Assembly (NCBI GenBank): GCA_016207625.1
Contig: JACQPF010000009.1
Location: 1 to 9,221, forward strand
Direction of reading: 5' to 3'
DNA length: 9,221 nucleotides
DNA from: Elusimicrobiota bacterium
GTDB taxonomy: Bacteria > Elusimicrobiota > Elusimicrobia > FEN-1173
Part shown: one piece after another, positions 1-5,936 of the stretch
How the letters are laid out: every line of letters begins with the position of its first letter
How positions within the stretch are numbered: position 1 is the first letter of the stretch
Notes under the pieces: generated by a model
Databases searched by the model: none
The model's input: only the letters and a program-made list of their open reading frames with translations
Told to the model about the DNA's origin: nothing
Program-made: the position numbers and the translations under genes

Positions 1-588
1 GAGGATGTGTTTCATGGCCTTCTTAAAGGATTCGGTGTCCGGGCCGATCTCCCTCTGGGCGATGGAGGACTTGGCGTCGGCATGGGCGTACTCGATGGGG
101 TCCTCGATGGTCACGATGTTGTAGGCGTAGGTTTTGTTGATGTGATCCAGGATGGAGTTCAGCGTGGTGGTTTTTCCCGCCCCCGTGATGCCGGCCACAA
201 GGATGAGCCCTCGGGTGTTGGAACAAATTTTTTTCAGAGTCTCGGCGGGCAAATTCAACGCCTCAAAAGGACGGATCTCCAGGGGCATGACGCGGATGGA
301 CAGAGCGACCGTCCCCCTCTGCCGGTAGATGTTCACGCGGAAGCGGGAAAGGCCGGTGATGGTGTAGGCCATGTCCAGCTCCTTTTCCCGGGCGAAATCG
401 TCCTTCTGCTCCGGAGCCATGAGCGCGTTGGCCAGCTCTTCGACATGCGCGCCGGTCATCTTGGTGAACCCGGAGGAGATCAGCCGCCCGTGGACCCGCA
501 CCATCGGAGGCGTTCCCGCCTTGAAATGGATGTCCGAGATCCCGCTCCGGATCATCGTTTGAAAAAGGGAATTGATGTCAACCGCCAC
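1..588 (-). CDS. pilT: PilT/PilU-type twitching motility ATPase (N-terminal 196 residues, cut by window edge)
   Basis: Cytoplasmic hexameric ATPase of the PilT family, which drives retraction of type IV pili. Only the first 196 residues lie inside the window; full members have about 340-370. Visible are the N-terminal PAS-like half (SDIHFKAG near residues 18-25, then the RVHGRL strand at 31-36) and the start of the RecA-like half. The Walker A loop is GITGAGKT at 133-140, and the Asp-box region IVTIEDPIE lies at 158-166, followed by QRE at 178-180. The Walker A has Ala137 where Ser is common. The start is GTG at 588: AGGAGG lies 8 bases upstream, in-frame stops lie further upstream, and the ATGs near 624 are out of frame. 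It lies downstream of the lipoprotein gene after a 69-base gap that contains a possible promoter. PilT and PilU cannot be separated without the C-terminus. A PilB or GspE export ATPase is less likely because the domain start is PilT-like. Confidence 0.86.
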   Translation of the reverse strand, partial: MAVDINSLFQTMIRSGISDIHFKAGTPPMVRVHGRLISSGFTKMTGAHVEELANALMAPEQKDDFAREKELDMAYTITGLSRFRVNIYRQRGTVALSIRVMPLEIRPFEALNLPAETLKKICSNTRGLILVAGITGAGKTTTLNSILDHINKTYAYNIVTIEDPIEYAHADAKSSIAQREIGPDTESFKKAMKHIL

Positions 589-620
589 GGGAACCCCCTC
601 CTGATCGAAACCTCTTGATC

Positions 621-649
621 ATCATACAAATCTCCCCACCCCCCGACAA
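621..649 (-). promoter_or_regulatory. Putative sigma70 promoter for the pilT-like gene
   Basis: On the minus strand the hexamers are TTGTCG (plus 644-649) and TATGAT (plus 621-626), separated by exactly 17 bases. The -10 matches consensus at 5 of 6 positions and the -35 at 4 of 6. Transcription would start near 614, leaving a short leader that carries the AGGAGG ribosome site at 597-602. The spacer is strongly G-rich, which is unusual for a strong promoter. If real, it would let the pilus ATPase be expressed apart from the tpiA operon. Prediction only. Confidence 0.4.
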
Positions 650-657
650 CATCGTCG

Positions 658-1224
658 TCATCGGGCCGGGAAATGCTTCAACAGGGACGACACCGATCCC
701 TCGATGGCGGCATCCAAATCCAGCCCCTCATACGTGACGGCGCCGCTCCAAAGGATGTCCTTGGAAGACCGGTCCAGGAGCCGCACCGAAAGGGAAACCG
801 TGGCGTTGGAGACGACGATCTGCGCGTCCTCCAGCCCCGCGACGGAAGCGGAGGGATACACCGTGCGGCCGGAAATTTCAGTGACCGGGTTCAACAGCAG
901 GACGTCCCGCGTTTTCCCTTCCTCGTCCTTGTTCATCTGAATCAAATATTTCTTGTCCGGGATGAATTGGGTCACGTTGACTTTCAGCCAGGCGTCGGCC
1001 GAAGCGCGCGCGTTTTCGCGGCGCGCGGTCTTGACGGAGTAGCCGCGGCGGATGAGCTCGCGGGCGATCTCATCGGTGACGGCGCCGGCGTCCGCGCGGT
1101 CCGGCTCCAGGAGGAGGATGCTGTGGATCTGAGAGAAGTCGAAACCGGGTTTCTTCACAAAGCGAGGCGAGGCGCAGGCCGCTATGAACAGAAAAACAAT
1201 CAGGGGAACGTGTTTTGGCCGCAT
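658..1224 (-). CDS. Putative outer-membrane lipoprotein of unknown function
   Basis: A 188-residue protein with a short lipoprotein signal. A basic start (MRPKH) is followed by a hydrophobic stretch and a lipobox ending IAAC, giving lipidation at Cys17. The residues after Cys are Ala-Ser-Pro, with no Asp at +2, so by Lol sorting rules it would go to the outer membrane. The mature part looks like a small alpha/beta domain: a strand SILLLEP, a helix DEIARELIRRGY, a strand AWLKVNVTQF, and later strands ending in SVRLLDRSSKDILWSGAVTYEG. This order recalls small periplasmic lipoprotein domains such as DUF4136 or the N-terminal domain of CsgG or TolB, but I cannot assign a family. The frame stays open up to 1488; ATG at 1224 was chosen because the signal peptide begins exactly there and the TPR gene stops 25 bases earlier. 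Its ribosome site is weak (AAGG about 11-12 bases upstream), which suggests coupling to the TPR gene. Confidence 0.72.
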   Translation of the reverse strand: MRPKHVPLIVFLFIAACASPRFVKKPGFDFSQIHSILLLEPDRADAGAVTDEIARELIRRGYSVKTARRENARASADAWLKVNVTQFIPDKKYLIQMNKDEEGKTRDVLLLNPVTEISGRTVYPSASVAGLEDAQIVVSNATVSLSVRLLDRSSKDILWSGAVTYEGLDLDAAIEGSVSSLLKHFPAR

Positions 1225-1249
1225 GAGACGCGTGACCTTGTTTCCGAGG

Positions 1250-1684
1250 TTACTTGAGTCGATCCAAGTGCCGCTCCGCCATCTCGCGGAGTTTCGGATC
1301 GTTGGAGGCTTCAATAAATTTCTTCCAGGAGGCTCTGGCGCGTTCTCCCTCGTTGAACTTCTCGTAGAGCATGGCCAACCCGTAATGGGCTGTGGGAGAC
1401 GCGGGGTCCAACTCCGATGCTTTCTCAAGCGCCTTGCGGGCCTCATCGTAGTTCTTGAGCTGGAGCGACACCATACCCAAAGCCACATGCGCGGAAGCGT
1501 CGCTCTCCTTGCGGGAAACCGCCGCCCGCAGTTTTTCCAGAGCCTGGTCGTATTTGGCCTCGTTCGCCAGACGGATGCCCTGCTTCAGAAGGTCCTCCGC
1601 GGCGGGCGAATCCGCGACAGCGACGGCCGGAAAACCCGCGGTCAGCATCCAGAGAGAACAGACGAGAAACCAATGCCGTCTCAT
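1250..1684 (-). CDS. Exported TPR-repeat protein
   Basis: A 144-residue protein with a Sec signal peptide (RRH basic start, hydrophobic core, AVA cleavage motif, probable cut after Ala24). The rest is almost all tetratricopeptide repeats: about residues 29-62 (KYDQALEKLRAAV), 63-96 (NYDEARKALEKASELDP) and 97-130 (GLAMLYEKF and onward). TPRs are protein-binding scaffolds, so this is probably a periplasmic adaptor; the partner is unknown. The start codon overlaps the rpiB stop in an ATGA at 1681-1684, with a GGGGGAGG ribosome site inside the end of rpiB, so translation is probably coupled. It lies 25 bases before the lipoprotein gene. Small exported TPR proteins are common in pilus and secretion loci, and the pilT-like gene two genes on makes that a possible, unproven, role. 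No catalytic motif is visible. Confidence 0.8.
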   Translation of the reverse strand: MRRHWFLVCSLWMLTAGFPAVAVADSPAAEDLLKQGIRLANEAKYDQALEKLRAAVSRKESDASAHVALGMVSLQLKNYDEARKALEKASELDPASPTAHYGLAMLYEKFNEGERARASWKKFIEASNDPKLREMAERHLDRLK

Positions 1685-2139
1685 CGTGAGAGCCTCCCCC
1701 GGTCTTTTTCCATCCTCATGATTTTCCTCACCCGCTTTTCATGGCGTCCTCCCCCGAAGGGGGTGGACAGCCATACCTTGAGCATTTCGCGGATCAGCCC
1801 GGCGTCCAACTGACGGGCGCCCAGGCAAAGAACGTTGGCCTTATTGTGCTCGGACGCCAGACGAGCCGTTTCCACGCTCCAGGCCACCGCCGCGCGAATC
1901 CCGGGCACCTTGTTGGCCGCCATCGCCATGCCGATGCCGGTCCCGCAGAGAAGAACTCCGCGGTCGGCTTTCCGACCCGCCACCGCCTTGGCCACGGCCA
2001 GGGCGAAGTCGGGATAGTCCACGGAATCCTCCGAATGCGTCCCCATATCGAACGCCCGATGCCCTTCTGAACGAAGGAAATCTAGGGCGTCGGCTTTCCG
2101 CGCAAACCCTCCGTGATCGCTGCCGACGGCAATTTTCAT
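1681..2139 (-). CDS. rpiB: Ribose-5-phosphate isomerase B
   Basis: Interconverts ribulose-5-phosphate and ribose-5-phosphate in the cytoplasm, in the non-oxidative pentose phosphate pathway. At 152 residues it matches the usual RpiB/LacAB length of about 150. Family signatures are intact: SDHGG at residues 7-11 (phosphate and substrate binding), DYPDFA at 41-46, the active-site loop CGTGIGM with the catalytic Cys65 at 65-71, ANK at 75-77, and SEHNKANVLCLGAR with His98, equivalent to the ring-opening His of Escherichia coli RpiB. The C-terminal tail is strongly basic. The start at 2139 is fixed by the conserved first strand MKIAVGSDHGG. No Shine-Dalgarno sequence precedes it, and tpiA stops only 8 bases upstream, so it probably relies on ribosomes finishing tpiA. 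It is functionally linked to the zwf-pgl-gnd operon at the other end of the window. Confidence 0.95.
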   Translation of the reverse strand: MKIAVGSDHGGFARKADALDFLRSEGHRAFDMGTHSEDSVDYPDFALAVAKAVAGRKADRGVLLCGTGIGMAMAANKVPGIRAAVAWSVETARLASEHNKANVLCLGARQLDAGLIREMLKVWLSTPFGGGRHEKRVRKIMRMEKDRGRLSR

Positions 2140-2147
2140 GCGTCGTG

Positions 2148-2906
2148 TTATGACAGGAACTTCACGATGCGGGTGAAATCCTCCGCTTTCAAGCTGGCTC
2201 CTCCCACGAGGCCGCCATCAATGTCCTTCTGAGCCATGAGGGAATCGATGTTGTCCGGCTTCACGGATCCGCCGTAAAGGATCCGCATCCCGTCGGCGAT
2301 GGAAGAGCCAAACAAGCGGCCGATCCAATCGCGCACGAAAGCATGGACCTCTTGGGCCTGGTCCGGAGTGGCCGTTTTCCCCGTGCCGATGGCCCAGACG
2401 GGCTCGTAGGCCACGACCACTTTCCCGGCCTGCTCGGGCGTGAGGCCGCCCAGGCTTCCCTTCACCTGGCTTTCCACCACGGGGAACGTCCGTCCGGCCT
2501 CTCGTTCCGCCAGTTGTTCTCCGACGCAGACGATGGGGGTGAGGCCCTGCTCCAGGGCCAATTTGCATTTCTTGTTCACCAAGGCGTCCGTCTCAAAATA
2601 ATACTGCCGGCGCTCGGAATGGCCGAGGATGACATAGGCGCATCCCGCGTCTTTTAACATCGCGGGAGAGATTTCGCCCGTAAAAGCGCCCTGAACGTTG
2701 TCGTTCATGTTCTGCGCGCCCAAGGTGACGGCGGAGCCTTTCAAAACTTCCGAGACGGCCGCCAGCGCGGTGAAGGGAGGACATACCAGGGCGTCCCGAT
2801 CCTTAACCCCAGAGAGAGAATCTTTGAGTTTCTTGACTAAATCGACCGATTCGGAAACGGTCTTAAACATTTTCCAATTGCCAGCCATGAGTGGACGACG
2901 TGCCAT
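2148..2906 (-). CDS. tpiA: Triosephosphate isomerase
   Basis: Interconverts dihydroxyacetone phosphate and glyceraldehyde-3-phosphate in glycolysis and gluconeogenesis; a cytoplasmic TIM-barrel dimer. The 252-residue product has the usual length and all key residues: Asn10 and Lys12 in AGNWKMF, His96 in ILGHSERR, the catalytic Glu168 in AYEPVWAIGTGKTA (whose end is the flexible loop 6), and the phosphate-binding YGGSVKPDNI at 211-220 and GGLVGGASL near 231-239. An ATG lies in frame at 2924, but it directly abuts the AAGGAG ribosome site (2916-2921), which sits 9 bases before the ATG at 2906. The downstream start is therefore preferred and gives the standard MARRPLMAGNWK opening. First gene of the leftward tpiA-rpiB-TPR-lipoprotein string, with a promoter just upstream. 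Confidence 0.97.
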   Translation of the reverse strand: MARRPLMAGNWKMFKTVSESVDLVKKLKDSLSGVKDRDALVCPPFTALAAVSEVLKGSAVTLGAQNMNDNVQGAFTGEISPAMLKDAGCAYVILGHSERRQYYFETDALVNKKCKLALEQGLTPIVCVGEQLAEREAGRTFPVVESQVKGSLGGLTPEQAGKVVVAYEPVWAIGTGKTATPDQAQEVHAFVRDWIGRLFGSSIADGMRILYGGSVKPDNIDSLMAQKDIDGGLVGGASLKAEDFTRIVKFLS

Positions 2907-2942
2907 AGATGAGAACTCCTTCATTGTATAGGTGTGTCTGCC

Positions 2943-2971
2943 ATTTTAAGATATCGCGCCCCGCTCGGCAA
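2943..2971 (-). promoter_or_regulatory. Putative sigma70 promoter for the tpiA operon
   Basis: On the minus strand TTGCCG (plus 2966-2971) and TAAAAT (plus 2943-2948) are separated by 17 bases. Each hexamer keeps the most conserved positions (TTG of the -35; TA and final T of the -10). Transcription would start near 2936, giving a leader of about 30 bases before the tpiA start at 2906, with the AAGGAG site inside it. No riboswitch or attenuator fits in a leader this short. Predicted from sequence only. Confidence 0.55.
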
Positions 2972-3002
2972 GGCCGATGGGAGAACCTGGCGAAGAAAAC
3001 CA

Positions 3003-3030
3003 TTGAAATCAATTATTAGTTGCCTATACT
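3003..3030 (+). promoter_or_regulatory. Putative sigma70 promoter for the TonB-dependent receptor
   Basis: TTGAAA at 3003-3008 and TATACT at 3025-3030 lie 16 bases apart in an AT-rich stretch that stands out from the GC-rich surroundings. The start site would be near 3037, leaving a leader of about 50 bases to the ATG at 3086. A second TATACT at 3063-3068 could be an alternative -10, but it lacks a good -35 at the right distance (TTGATA at 3035-3040 is 22 bases away). The promoter is back to back with that of tpiA. No convincing operator was identified. Confidence 0.5.
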
Positions 3031-3085
3031 TTTATTGATATCTCTTTTCTGTTTGTGATGTTTATACTGTTTGCTCGAGGTTCAT

Positions 3086-5176
3086 ATGAAAACAATCACG
3101 CGCTTTGCTTCCGCGGGAATCATTTTGGCATCAATTCAACTCTCGTTCGTCGCGTCTCCGGTCCGCGCCCTTCAATCCGAAGAGGAAACGCTCTTTGACG
3201 AGCTTCCCATCGTCAACATCTCCGCCATGTACGGTGAACGGCTTGATCGGGCGTCGGGCATCGTCTCCGTGATCACGGCGAACGACATCAAACGCATGGG
3301 CGCCCGGAACTTGAGCGACGTCTTCGACATGGTGCCGGGGATCGAATCCACCATGAACACCATGGGGAACACGCCTCCCGTCATCCGGGGCGTCGGAAGC
3401 CGGGACTCCGCGCAAGTGAAATTCATGGTCGACGGGGTCCATGTCAACGACTTGATGGGCGGAAGCGGCTTCCCCGGCCACGCCGACATGTTACTAGAAG
3501 ATGTGGAACGCATCGAGTTCATCCGCGGCCCGGGATCAGCCCTCTACGGTGAAAACGCCCTGGCGGGCGTGATCAACGTTATCACGAAGACGGCGGAGAA
3601 CAACAAGGGGATCCGCACGTCCGTCCGCTATGGAAGCTTCGACCAGGCCGGAGCCTCCTTTCAACTCGGCCGGAAAGGGCAGGGGATGAACCTCTTCGCC
3701 ACCCTCGAGGGAGTCACGACCAACGGGTATAAAGCCACCGTTCAACGGGACCGGCTCTATGGCTTATCTTACGTCCAGGCCCCGGGACCGGCGAACAACG
3801 AGCTCGAACGGATGCAGGCCAGCCTAACCCTCTCCGGGAGGAGCTGGGACCTGCGGTACCGGCGGGTCGACAACAGCAAGGATCCCATCGTCGGGATCAC
3901 CTACGCCCTCACGCATCCTGAAAAAGACCTGCGCGTGAACGTGATCTATGATTTGGTCGCCTTTAAGCACTTATTGAACCTGGGTCCATTGAGCCTGACG
4001 TCCGGCGTCAGCGTTTTTGATTACCGTCAGGAGCAGGAGTTCATCCTGTTCCCCCAAGGCTACGTCATCAATGCCGACAGGGACGGGGATGGAGACATTG
4101 AATATTTCCGGGATGGGGTGAGGGCGACCCCCAGCCACGCCAATCGCCGGGTTTCCATCGGGAACGTCTTGAGATACAACGGCCTCCCCAGCCACGACAT
4201 CCTTCTTGGCATCAATTACGATATCATGGACCAATACGATGTCCGGTACCTGTCCAACTACAACCCCCTGACAATGGCCGTCCTGAACGACGGGAGCCGA
4301 CTGATCGACATCTCGAACACGACCAACTGGAACAAGAACGTCAGCCGCTACTTGGTGGCGGGATTCGCCCAGGACAAAATCTCCCTTTTGAACAGCCTGT
4401 CTTTGACTTTGGGCGCTCGGTACGACAAGTACAACGACATCGGTGACACCTTTAACCCCCGGGCATCTTTGGTGTGGTTCCCTACCGAAGCGCTGACGGC
4501 GAAACTGCTTTACGGCTCGGCTTTCCGCGCGCCGAACTTCCGTGAACTCTACAACATCAACAACCCGGCCAACCTGGGGGACCCGAACCTCAATCCGGAG
4601 GAGATCAGCACCTATGAGGCCGGCGCCTATTACAACTTCGACAACAAAGGCTCTCTGGTCGGGATGAACGTTTTCTATAACCGCGTCCGCAACCTCATGG
4701 ACCTCTACAAACCGGCGGGGACGACCGCTTTATATTGGGGGAACACGTCCAAAGTAGACTTCTACGGGATGGAAATGGAAGGGAAGCTCAGCTTGTCGAA
4801 CCGTCTTTCGGGGAACGTCGCTTATGCCTATCTCGACGGGAAGGACAAGGTCATCAACCACCAACCGGGCTATTTGCTGAGGAACAAAGCGTCCACCGGC
4901 CTGACCTATTTGATCTTCCCGAACACGACCCTTAACGCCACAACGGTCTATTATTCCCACCGCCACAGGGCCGAAGGAGACAGCCGTCCCCATGTGCCGG
5001 GATACACCATCATGAACACCAACCTGCTGTATGAGAGAGGGGCCCTCAGCCTGTCCTTTTCCATCCACAACATCTTCGACAGATACTATGTCTCTCCGGA
5101 CTCAAGCAAACTCATTTATTACGACTTCCCGCGGAGCGGCCGCGACGTGATCGCCAAAGCGGGATATAAGTTTTAA
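3086..5176 (+). CDS. TonB-dependent outer-membrane receptor, ligand unknown
   Basis: An outer-membrane barrel that imports a scarce ligand (typically an iron chelate, cobalamin or similar) using energy from TonB-ExbB-ExbD. The 696-residue product begins with a Sec signal peptide, with probable cleavage after Ala28 (VRA). The plug domain spans about 49-170, with VITANDIKRMG, VPGI, IRGVGSRDSAQVKFMVDGV and then VERIEFIRGPGSALYGENA followed by GVINVITK. The rest is a beta-barrel with alternating strands, FRAP at 480-483 and DPNLNPEE at 499-506, ending in AGYKF; the terminal Phe is the BAM recognition signal. An acidic loop DRDGDGD lies at 331-337. ATG at 3086 was chosen over TTG at 3071 because GAGG lies 5 bases before it and the signal peptide starts there. 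No TonB, ExbBD, ABC transporter or SusD-like gene adjoins it. The specificity is not readable from this sequence. Confidence 0.93.
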   Translation: MKTITRFASAGIILASIQLSFVASPVRALQSEEETLFDELPIVNISAMYGERLDRASGIVSVITANDIKRMGARNLSDVFDMVPGIESTMNTMGNTPPVIRGVGSRDSAQVKFMVDGVHVNDLMGGSGFPGHADMLLEDVERIEFIRGPGSALYGENALAGVINVITKTAENNKGIRTSVRYGSFDQAGASFQLGRKGQGMNLFATLEGVTTNGYKATVQRDRLYGLSYVQAPGPANNELERMQASLTLSGRSWDLRYRRVDNSKDPIVGITYALTHPEKDLRVNVIYDLVAFKHLLNLGPLSLTSGVSVFDYRQEQEFILFPQGYVINADRDGDGDIEYFRDGVRATPSHANRRVSIGNVLRYNGLPSHDILLGINYDIMDQYDVRYLSNYNPLTMAVLNDGSRLIDISNTTNWNKNVSRYLVAGFAQDKISLLNSLSLTLGARYDKYNDIGDTFNPRASLVWFPTEALTAKLLYGSAFRAPNFRELYNINNPANLGDPNLNPEEISTYEAGAYYNFDNKGSLVGMNVFYNRVRNLMDLYKPAGTTALYWGNTSKVDFYGMEMEGKLSLSNRLSGNVAYAYLDGKDKVINHQPGYLLRNKASTGLTYLIFPNTTLNATTVYYSHRHRAEGDSRPHVPGYTIMNTNLLYERGALSLSFSIHNIFDRYYVSPDSSKLIYYDFPRSGRDVIAKAGYKF

Positions 5177-5244
5177 CCGGGACGATGCCTAGCGGCGGCG
5201 TCCCGTCCTACAAACCGGGACGATGCCTAGCGGCATCGCGGTCC
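5175..5244. repeat. Two direct copies of a 22-base hairpin-forming repeat between convergent genes
   Basis: A 22-base sequence with the core CGGGACGATGCCTAGCGGC occurs at 5175-5196 and again, identically, at 5213-5234 (period 38). Each copy starts a hairpin. In the first, CGGGACG (5178-5184) pairs with CGTCCCG (5199-5205), enclosing an inner GCC/GGC stem around a TAGC loop. In the second, CGATGCC (5221-5227) pairs perfectly with GGCATCG (5232-5238) around the same TAGC loop. The first copy begins in the receptor's stop codon, and the second encodes the last residues of pgl. Neither hairpin is followed by a T tract on either strand, so a standard intrinsic terminator is doubtful, though the stems could protect the 3' ends of the converging mRNAs. 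The design resembles REP-type interspersed repeats; whether it recurs elsewhere in the genome cannot be seen here. Confidence 0.8.
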
Positions 5245-5936
5245 ACCCACCACGTCAAGGAACCCGGCGCCGGTCGCACGAGTTGAGCCGGAAGACGGAG
5301 CGATGAATCGTTGAGGACGCTTCGGACGATCTCGGCTTTCTGAGCCCCCGCCACAAGGAAGAAAACCCTTTCGGCTTGGTTGATGACTGGAAGAGTCAAG
5401 GTGAGCCTTTCGGGCGGAGGCTTGGGTGCATCCCGGACGGGGACGACCCATCGAACCGATTCCAAGAGAGCCGTTGAACCCGGGAACAGGGACGCCACGT
5501 GCCCGTCCTCCCCCACTCCCAACAAGACCAAGTTGAACCGCGGCGGATGGCCGCCGAAATAGTCTCGCAGAGATTTTTCATATCGCTCCGCTGAGCTCTC
5601 CAGGGACCCGGACTCCGTCGGCATGGGATGGATATTTTCCTGGGGGATCGGCACTTTGTCCAGGAAGGCTTGGCGGGCTTGAGCGGCGTTGCTGTCCGGG
5701 AGATCCGGCGGCACAAAACGTTCGTCTCCCCAAAAGACATGCATGCGCGGCCACGGGACCTCCGTGCGGTGAGGCGGAGAGGACAATCGCTCGTAGAGCC
5801 GGCGCGGGGTCGCTCCCCCCGCGAGCACGAGGCTGAACCGGTCGGCCTGTTTCAATACGGAGACCGCCAGCTCCTGAATTTGGCCGGCCACGGCGCGGGC
5901 CAGGCCGTCCTCATCGTCGGCGATCCGAACATCCAC
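5208..5936 (-). CDS. pgl: 6-phosphogluconolactonase (DevB type)
   Basis: Hydrolyses 6-phosphogluconolactone to 6-phosphogluconate, the second step of the oxidative pentose phosphate pathway, in the cytoplasm. The 242-residue product has the usual length for the NagB-fold 6PGL family. Motifs in order are LAGGATPRRLY (38-48), WGDERFVPPD (69-78) with DSNA (81-84), GVGEDGHVASLFPG (140-153) carrying the active-site Glu143, Asp144 and His146, RLTLTLPVIN (177-186) and GAQK (197-200). The GTG start at 5936 has GGAGG 8 bases upstream and gives the natural first strand MDVRIAD. The open frame extends to 6044 but would then overlap zwf heavily. The zwf stop and this start share one base (TAGTG), implying coupled translation. 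The last eight residues, AARHRPGL, are encoded by the second copy of the hairpin repeat and look like an acquired tail. Confidence 0.93.
   Translation of the reverse strand: MDVRIADDEDGLARAVAGQIQELAVSVLKQADRFSLVLAGGATPRRLYERLSSPPHRTEVPWPRMHVFWGDERFVPPDLPDSNAAQARQAFLDKVPIPQENIHPMPTESGSLESSAERYEKSLRDYFGGHPPRFNLVLLGVGEDGHVASLFPGSTALLESVRWVVPVRDAPKPPPERLTLTLPVINQAERVFFLVAGAQKAEIVRSVLNDSSLRLPAQLVRPAPGSLTWWVDRDAARHRPGL

Noticed and set aside
627..643. G-quadruplex in the G-rich stretch before the pilT-like gene
   Set aside because: There are only two long G runs close together, not the four needed for a standard intramolecular quadruplex.
1225..1488. N-terminal extension of the lipoprotein (frame open to 1488)
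   Set aside because: The extra 88 residues overlap the TPR gene in another frame, lack domain character, and would bury the signal peptide and lipobox that begin at 1224.
3004..3018. A Fur-box-like sequence (TGAAATCAATTATTA) inside the receptor promoter
   Set aside because: It matches the 15-base Fur consensus at only about 10 of 14 informative positions and is poorly palindromic (3 of 7 pairs), in a stretch that is AT-rich anyway. The location is suggestive but the evidence is too weak.
2943..3085. Riboswitch or attenuator in the divergent intergenic region
   Set aside because: The predicted leaders are only about 30 and 50 bases long, and no recognisable aptamer or stem-loop plus T tract was found.
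5178..5205. Intrinsic terminator for the receptor gene
   Set aside because: The stem is good, but no T run follows on either strand, so it was kept as a repeat with possible 3'-end function.
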